64,000 nt of DNA, from positions 479,078-543,077 of the forward strand of contig NZ_RQFT01000011.1 of the NCBI RefSeq assembly GCF_004769525.1, in the 5' to 3' direction. The notes below the pieces were generated by a model. That model ran no database searches, had not been told where the DNA came from, and saw only the letters and a list, made by a program, of their open reading frames with translations. The position numbers and the translations under genes were made by a program. Source of the stretch: Leptospira bouyouniensis. Its GTDB lineage: Bacteria; Spirochaetota; Leptospiria; Leptospirales; Leptospiraceae. Shown piece after piece: positions 1 through 10,389 of the stretch; the first letter of the stretch is position 1, and each line of letters opens with the position of its first letter.

Positions 1-24
1 AAATTCGTGTTAGCGGAGGAAAAA

Positions 25-543
25 TTATTTAGCAGCAGCTACTTTTTCTTTTTTGACCTTTTTAGGTTTTTCTTCTTTTTTAGCTGGTTTTTTCTCTTCC
101 CGTTTCGCTTTTGATTCAGCTTTTAACTCATCTTGAGTTTTGCGATCCACAAGCTCCAGAATCCCCATTGCTGTGTTATCAGAAGGACGGTTTACCAAAC
201 GAATGATTCTTGTGTATCCACCCACTCGTTCTGCATATCGGTTCGCAAGGTCTTTCAAAAGTTTTGTAACGATTTCTTGGTCTCCAAGATGACTATAAAG
301 GTATCTTGTATTGTGAAGGATCGCAGCATTTTTCTTTTGTTCATCCAAATTTGCTAAGTTAGCATCTAAATTCTTTTTTGCTCTTGTGATGATTCGCTCT
401 GCATAAGAACGAGCCACTTTTAACTTTGCCACAGAAGATTCAATCCTTTCATGACGAAGTAAAGAGACTACCATATTTTGGATCATAGCTTTTCTATGAT
501 CTGCGGACCTATTGAGTTGTTTAACTTTATTACGTTTATTCAT
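25..543 (-). CDS. rplQ: 50S ribosomal protein L17
   Basis: L17 is a large-subunit protein near the peptide exit tunnel. The N-terminus ([20 protein letters not shown]) matches the family start, and the ETRY-like loop and the VGGYTRI region are present. The protein is 172 residues against about 120-130 in most bacteria; the excess is a Lys/Glu/Ala-rich tail from about residue 138 to the end, probably disordered. It is the last gene of the alpha-operon segment, 1 base after the rpoA stop, so it is translated from the rpoA transcript. No terminator can be judged because only 24 bases remain to the window edge. Confidence 0.97.
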   Translation of the reverse strand: MNKRNKVKQLNRSADHRKAMIQNMVVSLLRHERIESSVAKLKVARSYAERIITRAKKNLDANLANLDEQKKNAAILHNTRYLYSHLGDQEIVTKLLKDLANRYAERVGGYTRIIRLVNRPSDNTAMGILELVDRKTQDELKAESKAKREEKKPAKKEEKPKKVKKEKVAAAK

Positions 544-544
544 C

Positions 545-1522
545 TTAAAAATCTCTCATACCGAACGAAAGTCCCATAGAGGAAAGTTTTGCTTTTAACT
601 CTAACAAACTTTGTTCGCTGAAATGTTTTGATTTAGTCATTTCGTCTTCTGATCTCTTCACGAGTTCACCAATGAAGTCAATTTCCAAACTACGAAGAAC
701 GTTTGTAGACCGAACCGATAACTCTAATTCTTCTACATGTTTAGATAATGCTGCTTTTAATTTTTCATCAGCTTCATCCAACTCTTCTTCTTCTTCTTCG
801 ATTTCCTCTTCAAAGTTTATGAAAACAGTAAGGTGGTCTTTTAGGATTTTTGCTGCCTGGGCAACTGCATCTTCTGGAGAAACGGAACCATCTGTCCAAA
901 CTTCCATAGTCAGTTTTTCATAATCAGAACGTTGTGCAACACGAGTTTCTGATACTTCGAACAATACTTTTTGGATTGGTGAAAATATTGAATCGATAGG
1001 AATTGTTCCTAAAACTTCAATATCTTTCTTTTTATCTTCCGCAGGAACGTAACCACGTCCTCTTTGGATTTCCAGATCCATAATCAGATTCGCATCCTCA
1101 TTTAGAGTCGCAATATGAAGGTCTGGGTTCATGATTTCAATAGAAGAGTCTACTGCCAAATCAGCAGCACGGAAATAACCAGCACCTTTAAGTTCCAAGT
1201 GGATTACTTTACTTGCTTCTTTGTCTTCAGGCTCGTATTTGATTCGAACTTGTTTTAAGTTAAGAATGATACGAGTTACGTCCTCAGCTACACCTTCAAT
1301 GTAAGAGAACTCGTGTGAGACTCCTTCAATCCGAATCGCGGAAATCGCTGCACCTTCAATCGAAGACATAAGCGTACGTCGAAGGGAGTTTCCAATCGTA
1401 GTACCAATTCCTCTTTCGAAAGGTTCTGCAACAAACTTACCGTAGTTTGGTGTATTCACATCAGTTGTGAATTCGATTTTTTTGGGTCTTTTAAAACCTT
1501 TTAATAAATTCTTTGGAGACAA
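545..1522 (-). CDS. rpoA: DNA-directed RNA polymerase subunit alpha
   Basis: Alpha dimerises to start RNA polymerase assembly and its C-terminal domain contacts promoter UP elements and activators. The N-terminal domain (about residues 1-230) shows the GNSLRR and YVPAEDKK motifs; the C-terminal domain (about 258-325) has [14 protein letters not shown] and the [14 protein letters not shown] end. Length 325 is normal. The linker is unusual: residues 238-253 are almost all Glu/Asp. The gene lies between rpsD and rplQ, the standard alpha-operon place. Confidence 0.98.
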   Translation of the reverse strand: MSPKNLLKGFKRPKKIEFTTDVNTPNYGKFVAEPFERGIGTTIGNSLRRTLMSSIEGAAISAIRIEGVSHEFSYIEGVAEDVTRIILNLKQVRIKYEPEDKEASKVIHLELKGAGYFRAADLAVDSSIEIMNPDLHIATLNEDANLIMDLEIQRGRGYVPAEDKKKDIEVLGTIPIDSIFSPIQKVLFEVSETRVAQRSDYEKLTMEVWTDGSVSPEDAVAQAAKILKDHLTVFINFEEEIEEEEEELDEADEKLKAALSKHVEELELSVRSTNVLRSLEIDFIGELVKRSEDEMTKSKHFSEQSLLELKAKLSSMGLSFGMRDF

Positions 1523-1547
1523 TGTCGTATCCTTCTTCTCTAAATTC

Positions 1548-2180
1548 TTACTTCGAGTACAACTCTACGATTACCTGTTCTTTCACAGGGATATCAATAT
1601 GCTCTCTTGTTGGAAGTGATAACACTTCTCCGGAGAACTTGGTATAATCCACACTGACCCAAGAAGCAGTTCGATTGATTGCTTGGGCTAGTTTGATATT
1701 TTCTTCGATAAACGCAGATTTTTGGAATTTCTCACGGATTTCGATTTTATCACCAACATTCACACGATAAGAACAAATATCCACTCGGTGACCATTCACA
1801 AGGATATGTCTGTGTGCCACAAAGTTACGAGCTTGTCTTCTAGTAACAGCAAAACCCATACGATACAGAACATTATCCAATCTTCTTTCGAGGAATTGGA
1901 GTAAGTTCTCACCAGGAATCCCTGGAGTGTGAGATGCTTCTTCAAAGTATCTACGGAATTGTTTTTCTAAAACACCGTAAGCGCGTTTTACTTTTTGTTT
2001 TTCACGAAGCTGTGCTCCGTATTCAGTGATCTTTCCTTTTTTCTTTGGAGGAAGACCTGGTGGGTACTTTCTCTTTTCAAGGGAAGATTTTTCTTTATGT
2101 AATGTATGACTATTTTTGAGAAAGAGGTTAAGTCCCTCTCTTCTCATCAATTTAACAACTGGACCTCGGTAACGTGCCAT
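1548..2180 (-). CDS. rpsD: 30S ribosomal protein S4
   Basis: S4 nucleates assembly of the 30S body and, in many bacteria, represses its own operon. The start [16 protein letters not shown] is typical. The S4 RNA-binding domain is at about residues 96-160 ([25 protein letters not shown]). There is no N-terminal zinc-binding Cys set, so this is the zinc-free form. The length of 210 residues is usual. It lies between rpsK (9 bases upstream) and rpoA (25 bases downstream). Confidence 0.98.
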   Translation of the reverse strand: MARYRGPVVKLMRREGLNLFLKNSHTLHKEKSSLEKRKYPPGLPPKKKGKITEYGAQLREKQKVKRAYGVLEKQFRRYFEEASHTPGIPGENLLQFLERRLDNVLYRMGFAVTRRQARNFVAHRHILVNGHRVDICSYRVNVGDKIEIREKFQKSAFIEENIKLAQAINRTASWVSVDYTKFSGEVLSLPTREHIDIPVKEQVIVELYSK

Positions 2181-2189
2181 ATCTAATTC

Positions 2190-2603
2190 CTACACCCTTC
2201 TTCTTTTTCGTGGTCGGCACCCATTGTGCGGGAGCGGAGTTACGTCTTTAATAAGTTTGATTGAGAGACCTTTTGTGGTCAAAGAACGAATGGCAGATTC
2301 ACGTCCAATTCCAGGACCTGAAACCATCACATCCACTTCTGATAATCCAGCTGCTTCAATTGCTTTGTCAGCTGCATTGGTTGCTGCCACTTGTGCAGCA
2401 TAAGGAGTGGATTTTTTGGAACCACGGAATCCCATCATTCCAGAAGAAGACCAAGAAAGAACGTTTCCAGCCATATCCGTAATGGATACGATTGTATTGT
2501 TAAACGAAGCTTGGATATAAACCTTACCCCGTGGAACGTTTTTCTTTTCTTTTTTCTTAACCTTTTTGGTATCTTTTTTATTTTTTGCGTCTTTTTCAGC
2601 CAT
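2190..2603 (-). CDS. rpsK: 30S ribosomal protein S11
   Basis: S11 forms part of the platform of the small subunit near the mRNA exit. The core is clear: [39 protein letters not shown] and the basic C-terminus [11 protein letters not shown]. The first 24 or so residues are an added Lys/Asp-rich extension, giving 137 residues against about 129. It sits between rpsM and rpsD in the usual alpha-operon order, with 11 bases after the rpsM stop. Confidence 0.97.
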   Translation of the reverse strand: MAEKDAKNKKDTKKVKKKEKKNVPRGKVYIQASFNNTIVSITDMAGNVLSWSSSGMMGFRGSKKSTPYAAQVAATNAADKAIEAAGLSEVDVMVSGPGIGRESAIRSLTTKGLSIKLIKDVTPLPHNGCRPRKRRRV

Positions 2604-2614
2604 GGATTAGTCCT

Positions 2615-2992
2615 CTACTTCGTAGCCTTTTTCTTATTCGCTACGGTTTTCTTGACTCCCTTACGGGTTCTTGCGTTGGTTCTAGTTCTTTGTCCATTGA
2701 CTGGAAGCCCACGTCTATGACGGAAACCTCTATAACAACCCACATCCATCAATCGTTTGATGTTTAGGTTGACTTCGGAACGAAGATCCCCTTCTACCTG
2801 GTATGATTCTTCAATGACTCGTCGGATCGCGGCTTCTTGTTCGTCCGAAAGGTCCTTCACCCTGATAGATTCGTCAATTCCTGCTTTTTTCAGGATATTT
2901 TGAGAGGATGTCTTACCAATACCAAATACGTATGTAAGACCGATCACTATTCTTTTGTTTGATGGTAAATCAACACCCGCGATACGTGCCAT
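2615..2992 (-). CDS. rpsM: 30S ribosomal protein S13
   Basis: S13 is a head protein of the small subunit that bridges to the large subunit and touches P-site tRNA. The family start [14 protein letters not shown], the helix-hairpin-helix [14 protein letters not shown], and the conserved [18 protein letters not shown] segment are all present, followed by a Lys-rich tail. The length of 125 residues is normal. The gene is 6 bases from the rpmJ stop and begins the S13-S11-S4-alpha-L17 set. Confidence 0.98.
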   Translation of the reverse strand: MARIAGVDLPSNKRIVIGLTYVFGIGKTSSQNILKKAGIDESIRVKDLSDEQEAAIRRVIEESYQVEGDLRSEVNLNIKRLMDVGCYRGFRHRRGLPVNGQRTRTNARTRKGVKKTVANKKKATK

Positions 2993-2998
2993 ATCTTC

Positions 2999-3112
2999 TT
3001 ATCTTTGCCTTTGTTTGTGTTTTGGGTTCGTGCAAATCACTCGGATTACACCTTTTCTGCGAATGACTTTGCATTCTGGACAGATTTTTTTTACTGATGC
3101 TCTAACTTTCAT
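2999..3112 (-). CDS. rpmJ: 50S ribosomal protein L36
   Basis: A 37-codon gene read directly from the sequence between infA and rpsM: it starts [17 protein letters not shown] and ends NPKHKQRQR. Cys11, Cys14, Cys27 and His32 form the zinc-binding set of the C+ form of L36. L36 is the smallest large-subunit protein and stabilises 23S rRNA folds. The order infA-rpmJ-rpsM is the standard bacterial arrangement, which supports the call. Confidence 0.95.
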   Translation of the reverse strand: MKVRASVKKICPECKVIRRKGVIRVICTNPKHKQRQR

Positions 3113-3121
3113 TATAGTTTC

Positions 3122-3340
3122 CTATTTCTTTCTGTAAGTGATACGGCCCTTGGTTAAGTCATAAGGTGAAAGTTCCACAGTGACTTTGTCTCCAGGTAAA
3201 ATACGAATGTAATGCATACGCATCTTTCCTGAAATGTGCGCTAAAACTTTGTGACCATTCTCAAGTTCCACACGGAACATTGCATTTGGTAACGGTTCTA
3301 AAACGGTTCCGTCAATGGTAATTGCTTCTTCCTTAGCCAG
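3122..3340 (-). CDS. infA: Translation initiation factor IF-1
   Basis: A 72-residue S1-like OB-fold protein that binds the ribosomal A site during initiation. The reading frame gives [20 protein letters not shown], then [20 protein letters not shown] and [20 protein letters not shown], and ends GRITYRKK, an almost residue-for-residue match in length and motifs to E. coli IF-1. No ATG, GTG or TTG precedes AKEE: the codon there is CTG (bases 3340-3338) and an in-frame TAG lies two codons further upstream. An AGGAG Shine-Dalgarno, overlapping the adk stop, is 7 bases before the CTG, so CTG is the apparent start. Neighbours adk and rpmJ fit. The gene identity is secure; the start codon is inference. 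Confidence 0.93.
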   Translation of the reverse strand: MAKEEAITIDGTVLEPLPNAMFRVELENGHKVLAHISGKMRMHYIRILPGDKVTVELSPYDLTKGRITYRKK

Positions 3341-3350
3341 AGTCTATCTC

Positions 3351-3914
3351 CTACTGGATTGATTTTAAAATAGTGTTAGTGATTTCTTCCATACTTCCCA
3401 AACCATTGATTTGCCGAAGGATCCCTGTGCCTTTATAAAAGTCAATCAGGGGCAACGTCTTGGTGTTGTAAGTATGCAGACGGTTTTTGATGGTCTCTTC
3501 GTTGTCATCCGAGCGCCCTTCTTTGATCGCTCTACCTAGCAACCGTTTGACGAGTTCTTCGTCAGGAACGTCTAGGTTGACAACGGAGTCGAGCTCCATG
3601 CGAAGCTCTTTGAGGATTTCCGAGAGAGCCTTTGCTTGCTCCACCGTCCTTGGAAATCCATCCAATATGAATCCATTTGCACAATCGGATTCGACCAATC
3701 GGTCGCGAATTATGCCTATAACGACAGCATCTGGAACAAGGTCTCCCGCGTCCATAAATTTTTTTGCTTCAATCCCCATCGCTGTACCATTTTTCACAGC
3801 GGCACGGAGGATATCGCCAGTTGAAATCTGAGGGATTTTGTATTTCTCTTTGATGATGTCAGCTTGTGTTCCCTTACCAGCACCTGGAGGGCCCATAAAT
3901 ATGAGTCTCTTCAT
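3351..3914 (-). CDS. adk: Adenylate kinase
   Basis: Interconverts ATP plus AMP with two ADP in the cytoplasm. The P-loop [10 protein letters not shown] is at residues 8-17, the AMP-binding FILDGFPRT motif is present, and the LID is the short form ([12 protein letters not shown]) without zinc cysteines. At 187 residues it belongs to the short-LID bacterial class. It lies between secY (3 bases upstream) and infA; the map gene that often sits between adk and infA is absent here. Confidence 0.97.
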   Translation of the reverse strand: MKRLIFMGPPGAGKGTQADIIKEKYKIPQISTGDILRAAVKNGTAMGIEAKKFMDAGDLVPDAVVIGIIRDRLVESDCANGFILDGFPRTVEQAKALSEILKELRMELDSVVNLDVPDEELVKRLLGRAIKEGRSDDNEETIKNRLHTYNTKTLPLIDFYKGTGILRQINGLGSMEEITNTILKSIQ

Positions 3915-3917
3915 TCG

Positions 3918-5297
3918 TTACACTCTTCCCTTGATTTTAGTCTTTTTCATGAAACCTTCATAGTTTCTCATGAGCAGTTGGGCTTCGATTTGTTTTAATG
4001 TTTCGAGTGCCACACCCACCATAATGAGAAGAGAAGTCCCTCCGAATGTATACACTAACGTTCCACCACCGGTGTTTGAACCTAGGTTTAAGAACTTAAT
4101 GATGAGATAAGGAGCAAGAGCAAGACCTGCAAGGAAAAGAGCACCCGGTAAGGTGATTCGATTCAAAATTTTCTCAATCATTTCTTTTGTTTGGCTCCCT
4201 GGACGGACACCTGGGATAAACCCACCATATTTTTTAAGGTTATCAGCTAACTCTTGTGGATTGAACTGAATCGCTGTATAAAAATACGCAAAGAATATAA
4301 TTAAAGAAGTATAAATCACATAGTAAAATAAAGCATGGTACCATATTTGTGAGAACGGATTAAAATAGTCCATAATCACAGCCCAACCAGCCCATTGTCC
4401 GCCCTTGGAGGACAACCACTGAACAATTGTTTGTGGGAATAGAATCAGCGAAGATGCAAAGATAATTGGCATTACGTTTGCACTGTTCACTTTGAAAGGG
4501 ATGGATTGGCTACGTGCCTGAACCATCTTTCTACCCACCATTTGTTTTCCATAATTCAAAGGAACCCGGCGAACCCCTTGGGTTAAAATCACCGTAAGAG
4601 AGATGAGAACAATAAAGATAATGATTAGAATCAGAATACTAAGTGCATCAGAAGTATCAGAAGTAAACATTGCAATGAGTGCTTCTGGCATACGACCAAT
4701 GATACCAGCAAAAATAATGAGGGAAATTCCGTTCCCAATCCCACGTTCTGTGATTTGTTCCCCGAGCCAAATGAGAAGCACTGTTCCCGTAGTGATGGAA
4801 AGCATCGCAATCGGTAAAAAGTAACCTTCTACCGATGGGTTGATCAGGCCTGGGTATTTTGCTTGAGCAGTTCCTGATCCAGTGGACCAAGAATTAGCAA
4901 GTTGGATCACAGCAAGCGACTGGATTGCACAAAGGATAAGAGTGCCATACTTCGTATACTGTTGGATTTTTTTTCGGCCTTCTTCCCCTTCTTTTTGCAT
5001 CTTTTGCAAACTTGGAATGAGAACCATGACAAGTTGCATGATGATTGAAGAGGAGATGTATGGCATGATACCAAGTGCAAAAATAGAGAACTTGAGAAGA
5101 GCACCACCAGCAAACAAATCTACCATTCCAAGGAAACCTTCACTTGGATCGGCAGTAATGCCCGTCACAATCAAACTGTTGATTCCAGGAATGGTCACGT
5201 GAGTTCCCATTCTGAAAAGTAACAACATACCGATCGTAAATAGGATTTTAGATCTTAATTCCGGGATTCGAAAGATGTTAGCGATGGTTTGAAACAT
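3918..5297 (-). CDS. secY: Protein translocase subunit SecY
   Basis: SecY is the channel of the SecYEG inner-membrane translocase. The 459-residue sequence has about ten hydrophobic segments, and family motifs such as GILPYISSSI-like [24 protein letters not shown]-like [16 protein letters not shown] and the cytoplasmic [13 protein letters not shown] loop. It follows rplO by 7 bases and precedes adk by 3, so it is translated within the spc operon, as in most bacteria. Its partner secE is also in this window, 24 kb upstream in the same block. Confidence 0.98.
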   Translation of the reverse strand: MFQTIANIFRIPELRSKILFTIGMLLLFRMGTHVTIPGINSLIVTGITADPSEGFLGMVDLFAGGALLKFSIFALGIMPYISSSIIMQLVMVLIPSLQKMQKEGEEGRKKIQQYTKYGTLILCAIQSLAVIQLANSWSTGSGTAQAKYPGLINPSVEGYFLPIAMLSITTGTVLLIWLGEQITERGIGNGISLIIFAGIIGRMPEALIAMFTSDTSDALSILILIIIFIVLISLTVILTQGVRRVPLNYGKQMVGRKMVQARSQSIPFKVNSANVMPIIFASSLILFPQTIVQWLSSKGGQWAGWAVIMDYFNPFSQIWYHALFYYVIYTSLIIFFAYFYTAIQFNPQELADNLKKYGGFIPGVRPGSQTKEMIEKILNRITLPGALFLAGLALAPYLIIKFLNLGSNTGGGTLVYTFGGTSLLIMVGVALETLKQIEAQLLMRNYEGFMKKTKIKGRV

Positions 5298-5304
5298 AGT
5301 TTAT

Positions 5305-5838
5305 CTAGTTTTTTTTCTCTTCTTTTTTCTTTTCTCTGATAATAACTTTTCCACCAGCTTTTTCGATTTTCTCTTTTGCTGAGGCAGAAAAAGCATCTAC
5401 CGTAATGGTAATGGCAGAAGTCACTTCTCCCGTACCCAGTAATTTGATTGGACCTACTTCGGACTTAATCAAAGATTTTGCTTTCAGAATCGCTGGAGTT
5501 ACTTCCCCAGAAAGACCTGCCTTTGTTAAGGAGATCAAATTCACTGGTTGGAACTCAACAGAGAAAATATTAGTAAAACCACGTTTTGGCAAACGTCTGT
5601 GGAGTGGGAGCTGTCCCCCTTCGAATCCACGTCTCATCGAAGCTGCACGTGCTCTTTGTCCTTTCGAACCACGAGTGGAAGTTTTTCCCATCCCTGATCC
5701 TGGACCTTGGCCCACTCGTTTCGGAGACGTTTTTGCGCCTTCCGGAACAGGAACCAAGTTTTTGTTGCCGAGAGATGTGGATTTTTTCGGACGTTTTGCG
5801 CCGAATCCACGACCTTGTTCAATTCTATCTTGTGCCAT
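5305..5838 (-). CDS. rplO: 50S ribosomal protein L15
   Basis: L15 is a late-assembly large-subunit protein. The Gly/Lys/Arg-rich N-terminal region (RVGQGPGSGMGKTSTRG, KGQRARA, FEGGQLPLHRRLPKRGF) is diagnostic. The protein has about 177 residues, longer than the usual 145-150, because of an N-terminal basic extension and a short REKKKEEKKN tail. It lies between rpmD and secY in the normal spc order. Confidence 0.97.
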   Translation of the reverse strand: MAQDRIEQGRGFGAKRPKKSTSLGNKNLVPVPEGAKTSPKRVGQGPGSGMGKTSTRGSKGQRARAASMRRGFEGGQLPLHRRLPKRGFTNIFSVEFQPVNLISLTKAGLSGEVTPAILKAKSLIKSEVGPIKLLGTGEVTSAITITVDAFSASAKEKIEKAGGKVIIREKKKEEKKN

Positions 5839-5842
5839 GCGA

Positions 5843-6022
5843 TTATACCTTTTCCACTTTCAACAAGTAACCTACTTGTCGTAACATCCCTTGCAATTGG
5901 GGAGTCATTTTGTGTTTTTTGGATTGACCTTTCTTTTTCAGGCCGAGAGCAATCAGAGTTTTTTTGTGCATTGGAATGATGCCAATAGAACTTCTTTCTT
6001 GCGTTACGATCACTTCTTCCAT
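5843..6022 (-). CDS. rpmD: 50S ribosomal protein L30
   Basis: A 59-residue protein beginning [17 protein letters not shown], with [18 protein letters not shown] and the closing [11 protein letters not shown]; these are the L30 core elements. The frame is open 18 codons further upstream, but that would run into rpsE and lengthen the protein beyond the family size, so I chose the ATG 13 bases after the rpsE stop. The order rpsE-rpmD-rplO is standard. Confidence 0.95.
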   Translation of the reverse strand: MEEVIVTQERSSIGIIPMHKKTLIALGLKKKGQSKKHKMTPQLQGMLRQVGYLLKVEKV

Positions 6023-6035
6023 TGTCAGTACCCTT

Positions 6036-6542
<507 letters not shown>

Positions 6543-6911
6543 TTAGAACTCCAATCCACCTTCGCGTGCAGAATCAGCAAACGCAGCGATCCTACCGTGG
6601 TAAACCATTCCAGAACGGTCTAGAACCACTTGCGAAACACCTGCTTTCTTCGCCTTGTCAGCGACTACTTTACCGAGTTCGGTTGCAGCCGATTTACTCT
6701 TCTTAGAATTTTCATGTTTCGGAAAATCTTTCTCAAGGGTAGTTGCATATACTAATGTTACACCCTTTGCATCATCTATGATTTGTGCAGTGAGGTAACG
6801 GTTTGTTTTGTTAAACACTAACCGAGGTCTTTCCGATGTTTGGCGGATTTTGTATCGAACTCTCTCCGCTCTTCTCAATCTTTTCGTATTTTTAGCTGTC
6901 TTGTTGATCAT
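6543..6911 (-). CDS. rplR: 50S ribosomal protein L18
   Basis: L18 binds 5S rRNA with L5 and carries it into the central protuberance. Motifs [31 protein letters not shown] and the closing [19 protein letters not shown] are characteristic. The protein has 122 residues, the usual size. It lies between rplF and rpsE with no space on the rpsE side, which suggests coupled translation. Confidence 0.97.
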   Translation of the reverse strand: MINKTAKNTKRLRRAERVRYKIRQTSERPRLVFNKTNRYLTAQIIDDAKGVTLVYATTLEKDFPKHENSKKSKSAATELGKVVADKAKKAGVSQVVLDRSGMVYHGRIAAFADSAREGGLEF

Positions 6912-6917
6912 GACGTT

Positions 6918-7457
6918 CTACTTCTTACCGGTTTTTCCGGCCTTTCTACGGATGTATTCATTCGCGTATTTGATCCCTTTGCCTTTGTAAGGCTCTGGAG
7001 GTCTTTTGGAACGAATATCAGCCGCAACTTGTCCAACCAGTTGTCGGTCTATTCCCGATACTTTGATTTTGAGCTGATCTGCGACTTCAATTTTGATGCC
7101 ATTTGGTTCAGGGAACACCACTTCATGAGAATAACCAAGCGCCATCACTAGATCCTTACCGCGTTTTTGTGCACGGTAACCGACCCCAGTGATTTCTAAG
7201 TTTTTTTCCCAACCAGAAGTGACTCCTTTTACGCAGTTCATCGCAAGAGAACGAACAAGACCATGGAGAGCCACAGTCTTTTGGTCTTCACTTTTACGAG
7301 TAAAAACCAATTCTCCGTTTTCTACGTTGGCACTTACACCTTCGTAAATAGGAGTTTTTAATTCCCCTAACGGCCCTTTGATGGTAAGGGCTTCTGCATC
7401 TGCTTTTACTTCTACCTTTGCAGGCAATTTGATGATACTTTTTCCAACTCGAGACAT
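6918..7457 (-). CDS. rplF: 50S ribosomal protein L6
   Basis: L6 sits near the sarcin-ricin loop and the GTPase-factor binding site. The start [17 protein letters not shown] and the C-terminal [19 protein letters not shown] with [10 protein letters not shown] are family signatures. It has 179 residues in two similar alpha/beta domains, the normal layout. It lies 14 bases after rpsH and 6 bases before rplR. Confidence 0.98.
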   Translation of the reverse strand: MSRVGKSIIKLPAKVEVKADAEALTIKGPLGELKTPIYEGVSANVENGELVFTRKSEDQKTVALHGLVRSLAMNCVKGVTSGWEKNLEITGVGYRAQKRGKDLVMALGYSHEVVFPEPNGIKIEVADQLKIKVSGIDRQLVGQVAADIRSKRPPEPYKGKGIKYANEYIRRKAGKTGKK

Positions 7458-7471
7458 AGTGTTATCGTTCT

Positions 7472-7870
7472 CTAGAATACCTTACAGAGAACTTCCCCTC
7501 CTACTCTGAGTTTACGAGCACGTTTCCCAGTCATCACACCTTTCGAAGTCGAAAGGATGAGGGTTCCGATGTTATTTCGGAACGGACGGATTTCACCAGA
7601 TTGGATGTAAACTCGACGACCTGGAGTGGATACTCTTTCGATCATACGAATCACTGGTTTTTTTTCCGTGTCATATTTTAGTTTTACTTGGAAGTCATCA
7701 AAACTTCCATTTTTTACAGTTTGAACATCATCTACAAAACCTTCTTCTTTGAGAAGATCTAGGATGGACTTTTTGATTTTGCTACCAGGAATCACACAAA
7801 GCTCATGTTTAGCTTGTTGTGCGTTTCTAATTCTTGTTAGCATATCTGCGATTGGATCTGAAAGACTCAT
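7472..7870 (-). CDS. rpsH: 30S ribosomal protein S8
   Basis: S8 binds helix 21 of 16S rRNA and in several bacteria represses the spc operon through a site in the L5 region. The start [15 protein letters not shown] and the C-terminal [16 protein letters not shown] with GGEVLCKVF are diagnostic. The length is 132 residues. I did not identify an S8-binding hairpin near rplE by eye, so regulation here is unknown. Confidence 0.98.
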   Translation of the reverse strand: MSLSDPIADMLTRIRNAQQAKHELCVIPGSKIKKSILDLLKEEGFVDDVQTVKNGSFDDFQVKLKYDTEKKPVIRMIERVSTPGRRVYIQSGEIRPFRNNIGTLILSTSKGVMTGKRARKLRVGGEVLCKVF

Positions 7871-7887
7871 ATCTTACCTTAACCTAA

Positions 7888-8073
7888 TTACCAGGAGGAC
7901 TTTTTCACACCGGGGATCTGAGCCTTGCTAGCAAGGTCCCGGAAGCAAAGACGACACATATCAAAGCGGCGCAAATAAGCGCGTGATCGACCACAAAGAG
8001 GGCAACGATTGTACTCTCTCACTTTGAATTTTTGCTCTTTGGCGTGGCGTTCCATCATTGATTTTTTCGCCAT
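7888..8073 (-). CDS. rpsZ: 30S ribosomal protein S14, zinc-binding type
   Basis: A 61-residue S14 of the short zinc-binding class: Cys24, Cys27, Cys40 and Cys43 form two CxxC pairs (CPLCGR and CRLCFR) and the C-terminus GVKKSSW is conserved. S14 is needed for head assembly of the 30S subunit. It lies between rplE and rpsH. It could equally be named rpsN; the symbol used here marks the zinc form. Confidence 0.97.
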   Translation of the reverse strand: MAKKSMMERHAKEQKFKVREYNRCPLCGRSRAYLRRFDMCRLCFRDLASKAQIPGVKKSSW

Positions 8074-8083
8074 GAGTAATCTC

Positions 8084-8635
8084 CTACTTACCAGCCGTTC
8101 GGTAAGGCATACCGAAGGCTTGGAATAATTCGAACGCTTCTTTGTCCACTTCCGTGTTCGTTACGAAAGTGATATTGATTCCATAGATCGTGTTGATTTT
8201 ATCAAATTGGATCTCTGGGAAAATGATCTGTTCTCTGACAGAAAGGTTGTAATTCCCTCTTCCATCAAAACCTTTCGGGTTCACACCACGAAAGTCACGA
8301 ACCCTTGGAAGGGCTACGTTGATGAAACGATCAAGGAACTCATACATATGATGACCACGAAGAGTCACTTTGCAACCGAGCACCATACCTTCTCTCACTT
8401 TGAAACCAGCGATTGATTTCTTAGCGAAAGTTTTCACTGGTCGTTGGCCAGTGATTTGGCCAATTTCCACAAGGCATGCTTCCATTGCTTTTGGGTTGGT
8501 ATGCGCTTCGCCCATACCTACGTTAATTACGATTTTTTCGAGTTTTGGAACTCGCATCACACTTTGAAAGCCGAGTGACTTTTGGAGTGTTGGACGAATT
8601 TCCTTTTCGTATTTTGATTTAAGCCTAGGTACCAT
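8084..8635 (-). CDS. rplE: 50S ribosomal protein L5
   Basis: L5 anchors 5S rRNA in the central protuberance and contacts P-site tRNA. The protein has 183 residues with [47 protein letters not shown] and the closing [11 protein letters not shown], all family hallmarks. It follows rplX by 2 bases and precedes rpsZ by 10. The start [15 protein letters not shown] is the expected one. Confidence 0.98.
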   Translation of the reverse strand: MVPRLKSKYEKEIRPTLQKSLGFQSVMRVPKLEKIVINVGMGEAHTNPKAMEACLVEIGQITGQRPVKTFAKKSIAGFKVREGMVLGCKVTLRGHHMYEFLDRFINVALPRVRDFRGVNPKGFDGRGNYNLSVREQIIFPEIQFDKINTIYGINITFVTNTEVDKEAFELFQAFGMPYRTAGK

Positions 8636-8637
8636 AT

Positions 8638-9021
8638 CTATACTTCTTTCCCTTCAGGTCGAGTCACTCGTACGGATTTACCATCCTTCTTGGCAAAGCC
8701 CAAGCGTACAGCCTTAATTTTCTTCTTTGGCTTCGCTTTGTTCTCTGCTTTTGCGTCGTGAAACATCACATTGGAAATATGGATTGGGAATTCGATTTCA
8801 ATCGCACCACCACCAGGGTTTTCCTGAGTTGGGCGAACGAATCTTTTTCTTTTGTTCACACCTTCGATATAAACACGGTCTTTGCGTTTATCAACAGCTA
8901 GAACTTTCCCTTTTTTTCCTTTTTCTTTTCCAGAAATCACAAGAACTTCATCGTCCTTTTTGATTTTTGTTTTTTTGAATTTAGTAGGCTCGGAACCTCT
9001 ATATGCTAATTTAGTCGCCAT
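8638..9021 (-). CDS. rplX: 50S ribosomal protein L24
   Basis: L24 is an early assembly initiator at the tunnel exit. The KOW motif is near residues 21-45 ([22 protein letters not shown], cited here only by its ends, DDEV to LAVD), followed by [16 protein letters not shown] and a C-terminal [15 protein letters not shown]. The length of 127 is above the common 103-105 because of extra basic residues in the second half and at the N-terminus. Only 1 base separates it from rplN. Confidence 0.97.
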
Positions 9022-9022
9022 T

Positions 9023-9415
9023 TTAGAGAACCTCCGGAGCTAGAGATATAATTTTCATGTATTTTTTATCACGTAGTTCGCGGGCAACAGGTCCGAAGAT
9101 CCTTGTTCCTTTTGGATTGCCTTTATCATCGATGATGGCAACCGCATTGTCATCAAAACGGATATAGGTTCCGTCTGGACGACGAACTTCTTTTTTCGTT
9201 CTTACGACAACGGCTCTTTGAACCGCTTTGTTATGCACTTTTTTCCCTTGCCCGTCACGAAGACCGTATGCAGGTTGTGCTTCTTTCACAGCGACGATGA
9301 TTTCGTCACCAAGCGTTGCGTAGCGTTTTTTCGAACCGCCAAGCACTTTAACGCACATGACTTTTTTCACACCCGAGTTATCGGCTACTTGTAAAATAGT
9401 TTCTTGTTGGATCAT
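9023..9415 (-). CDS. rplN: 50S ribosomal protein L14
   Basis: L14 forms an inter-subunit bridge. The start [19 protein letters not shown] and the motifs [15 protein letters not shown] and [19 protein letters not shown] are diagnostic; at 130 residues it is slightly longer than the usual 122 because of a small insertion around [16 protein letters not shown]. The ATG overlaps the rpsQ stop by 4 bases, so translation is probably coupled. Confidence 0.98.
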
Positions 9416-9681
9416 ACTAATTTAGCCTTCTCAATTACCTTTACAAGTTTATGGTGTTTCTGTTTAGAAAGTGGTCTTGTTTCCACAGCGATGACTCGAT
9501 CACCAACTTGACACTCGTTCTTCTCATCGTGAATTTTCACGCGAGAAGTTCTGGTCATAATCTTCTTAAACCGTGGGTGTACTTTTCTTGTGATGATTTC
9601 GATCACTACAGTTTTATCCATAGCATCGCTCACTACTACACCTTGGATGGTTAAAGACTTTTTAGAGTTTTTATCTTCCAT
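9412..9681 (-). CDS. rpsQ: 30S ribosomal protein S17
   Basis: S17 is a primary 16S rRNA-binding protein with an OB fold. [34 protein letters not shown] and the [18 protein letters not shown] segment match the family. It has 89 residues, a normal size. The gene follows rpmC by 3 bases and overlaps rplN by 4 bases, giving the standard rplP-rpmC-rpsQ-rplN order. Confidence 0.97.
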   Translation of the reverse strand: MEDKNSKKSLTIQGVVVSDAMDKTVVIEIITRKVHPRFKKIMTRTSRVKIHDEKNECQVGDRVIAVETRPLSKQKHHKLVKVIEKAKLV

Positions 9682-9684
9682 AAC

Positions 9685-9957
9685 CTACTTCTTCTTACCT
9701 TTGCTAGTTTTAGCAGCTTTTGGAGCTGAACCAGCCTTTGGTGCGATTTGTTTGAGTTTTCCTTTTGCGCTGAGTTCCTTCTCACGAAGGACAGTGAGTG
9801 CTTGGGCAATTCTCTTCTTATGATTGCGGATTACCTTTGGATTCTCAAGAGATCTTGTAACACCAAATTGGAATCTTGCTTTTCTTACTTCTTCGGAAGA
9901 GGAAAGAATTTCTTTCTTCAAATCTTCTGGAGAAAGTGATTTGAAATCGTCTTTCAT
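9685..9957 (-). CDS. rpmC: 50S ribosomal protein L29
   Basis: L29 lies at the peptide exit and helps form the docking site for trigger factor and SRP. The helical core ([53 protein letters not shown]) is clear. After it come about 25 extra Lys/Ala/Gly-rich residues, giving 90 against about 65, so this is a lineage-specific tail. The start overlaps the rplP stop by 4 bases. Confidence 0.95.
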   Translation of the reverse strand: MKDDFKSLSPEDLKKEILSSSEEVRKARFQFGVTRSLENPKVIRNHKKRIAQALTVLREKELSAKGKLKQIAPKAGSAPKAAKTSKGKKK

Positions 9958-10367
9958 AGAACGTTCCTCTTAACAAATGAAGTTTCTACTGGCAGTTTAA
10001 AAGCTGCTAGGTGGAGTGCTTTTCTTGCTGTATCTTCATCGACACCAGCCATTTCAAAAAGAACTCTTCCTGGTCGGATTTCAGCAATCCAGAACTCAGG
10101 GTTACCTTTACCTTTACCCATACGAGTTTCAGCAGGTTTTTTAGTGATTGGTAAATGAGGGAAGATCCTGATCCATAATTTCCCACCTCGTTTCACTTGG
10201 CGGTTGATAGTGATCCTTGCAGCCTCAATTTGGCGCGCAGTGATACGACCGGAAGAGATGGCTTTTAAACCAAACTCTCCGAACGCAACGTAAGAACCTC
10301 TTTCGTCCTTACCTTTTAAGCGCCCTCTTTGGCGTTTTCTAAATTTTACTCGTTTAGGTGCTAACAT
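9954..10367 (-). CDS. rplP: 50S ribosomal protein L16
   Basis: L16 organises the A-site region and the peptidyl transferase centre. [16 protein letters not shown] at the start and [40 protein letters not shown] and [19 protein letters not shown] are standard motifs. The length is 137 residues, normal for the family. It lies 22 bases after rpsC and overlaps rpmC by 4 bases. Confidence 0.98.
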   Translation of the reverse strand: MLAPKRVKFRKRQRGRLKGKDERGSYVAFGEFGLKAISSGRITARQIEAARITINRQVKRGGKLWIRIFPHLPITKKPAETRMGKGKGNPEFWIAEIRPGRVLFEMAGVDEDTARKALHLAAFKLPVETSFVKRNVL

Positions 10368-10389
10368 GATGGTTTCTCTTTAGTACTTC

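Noticed and set aside
5405..5884. Plus-strand 159-codon ORF across the L15/L30 region
   Set aside because: Antisense shadow of rplO and rpmD; no motif, and the minus-strand genes are certain.
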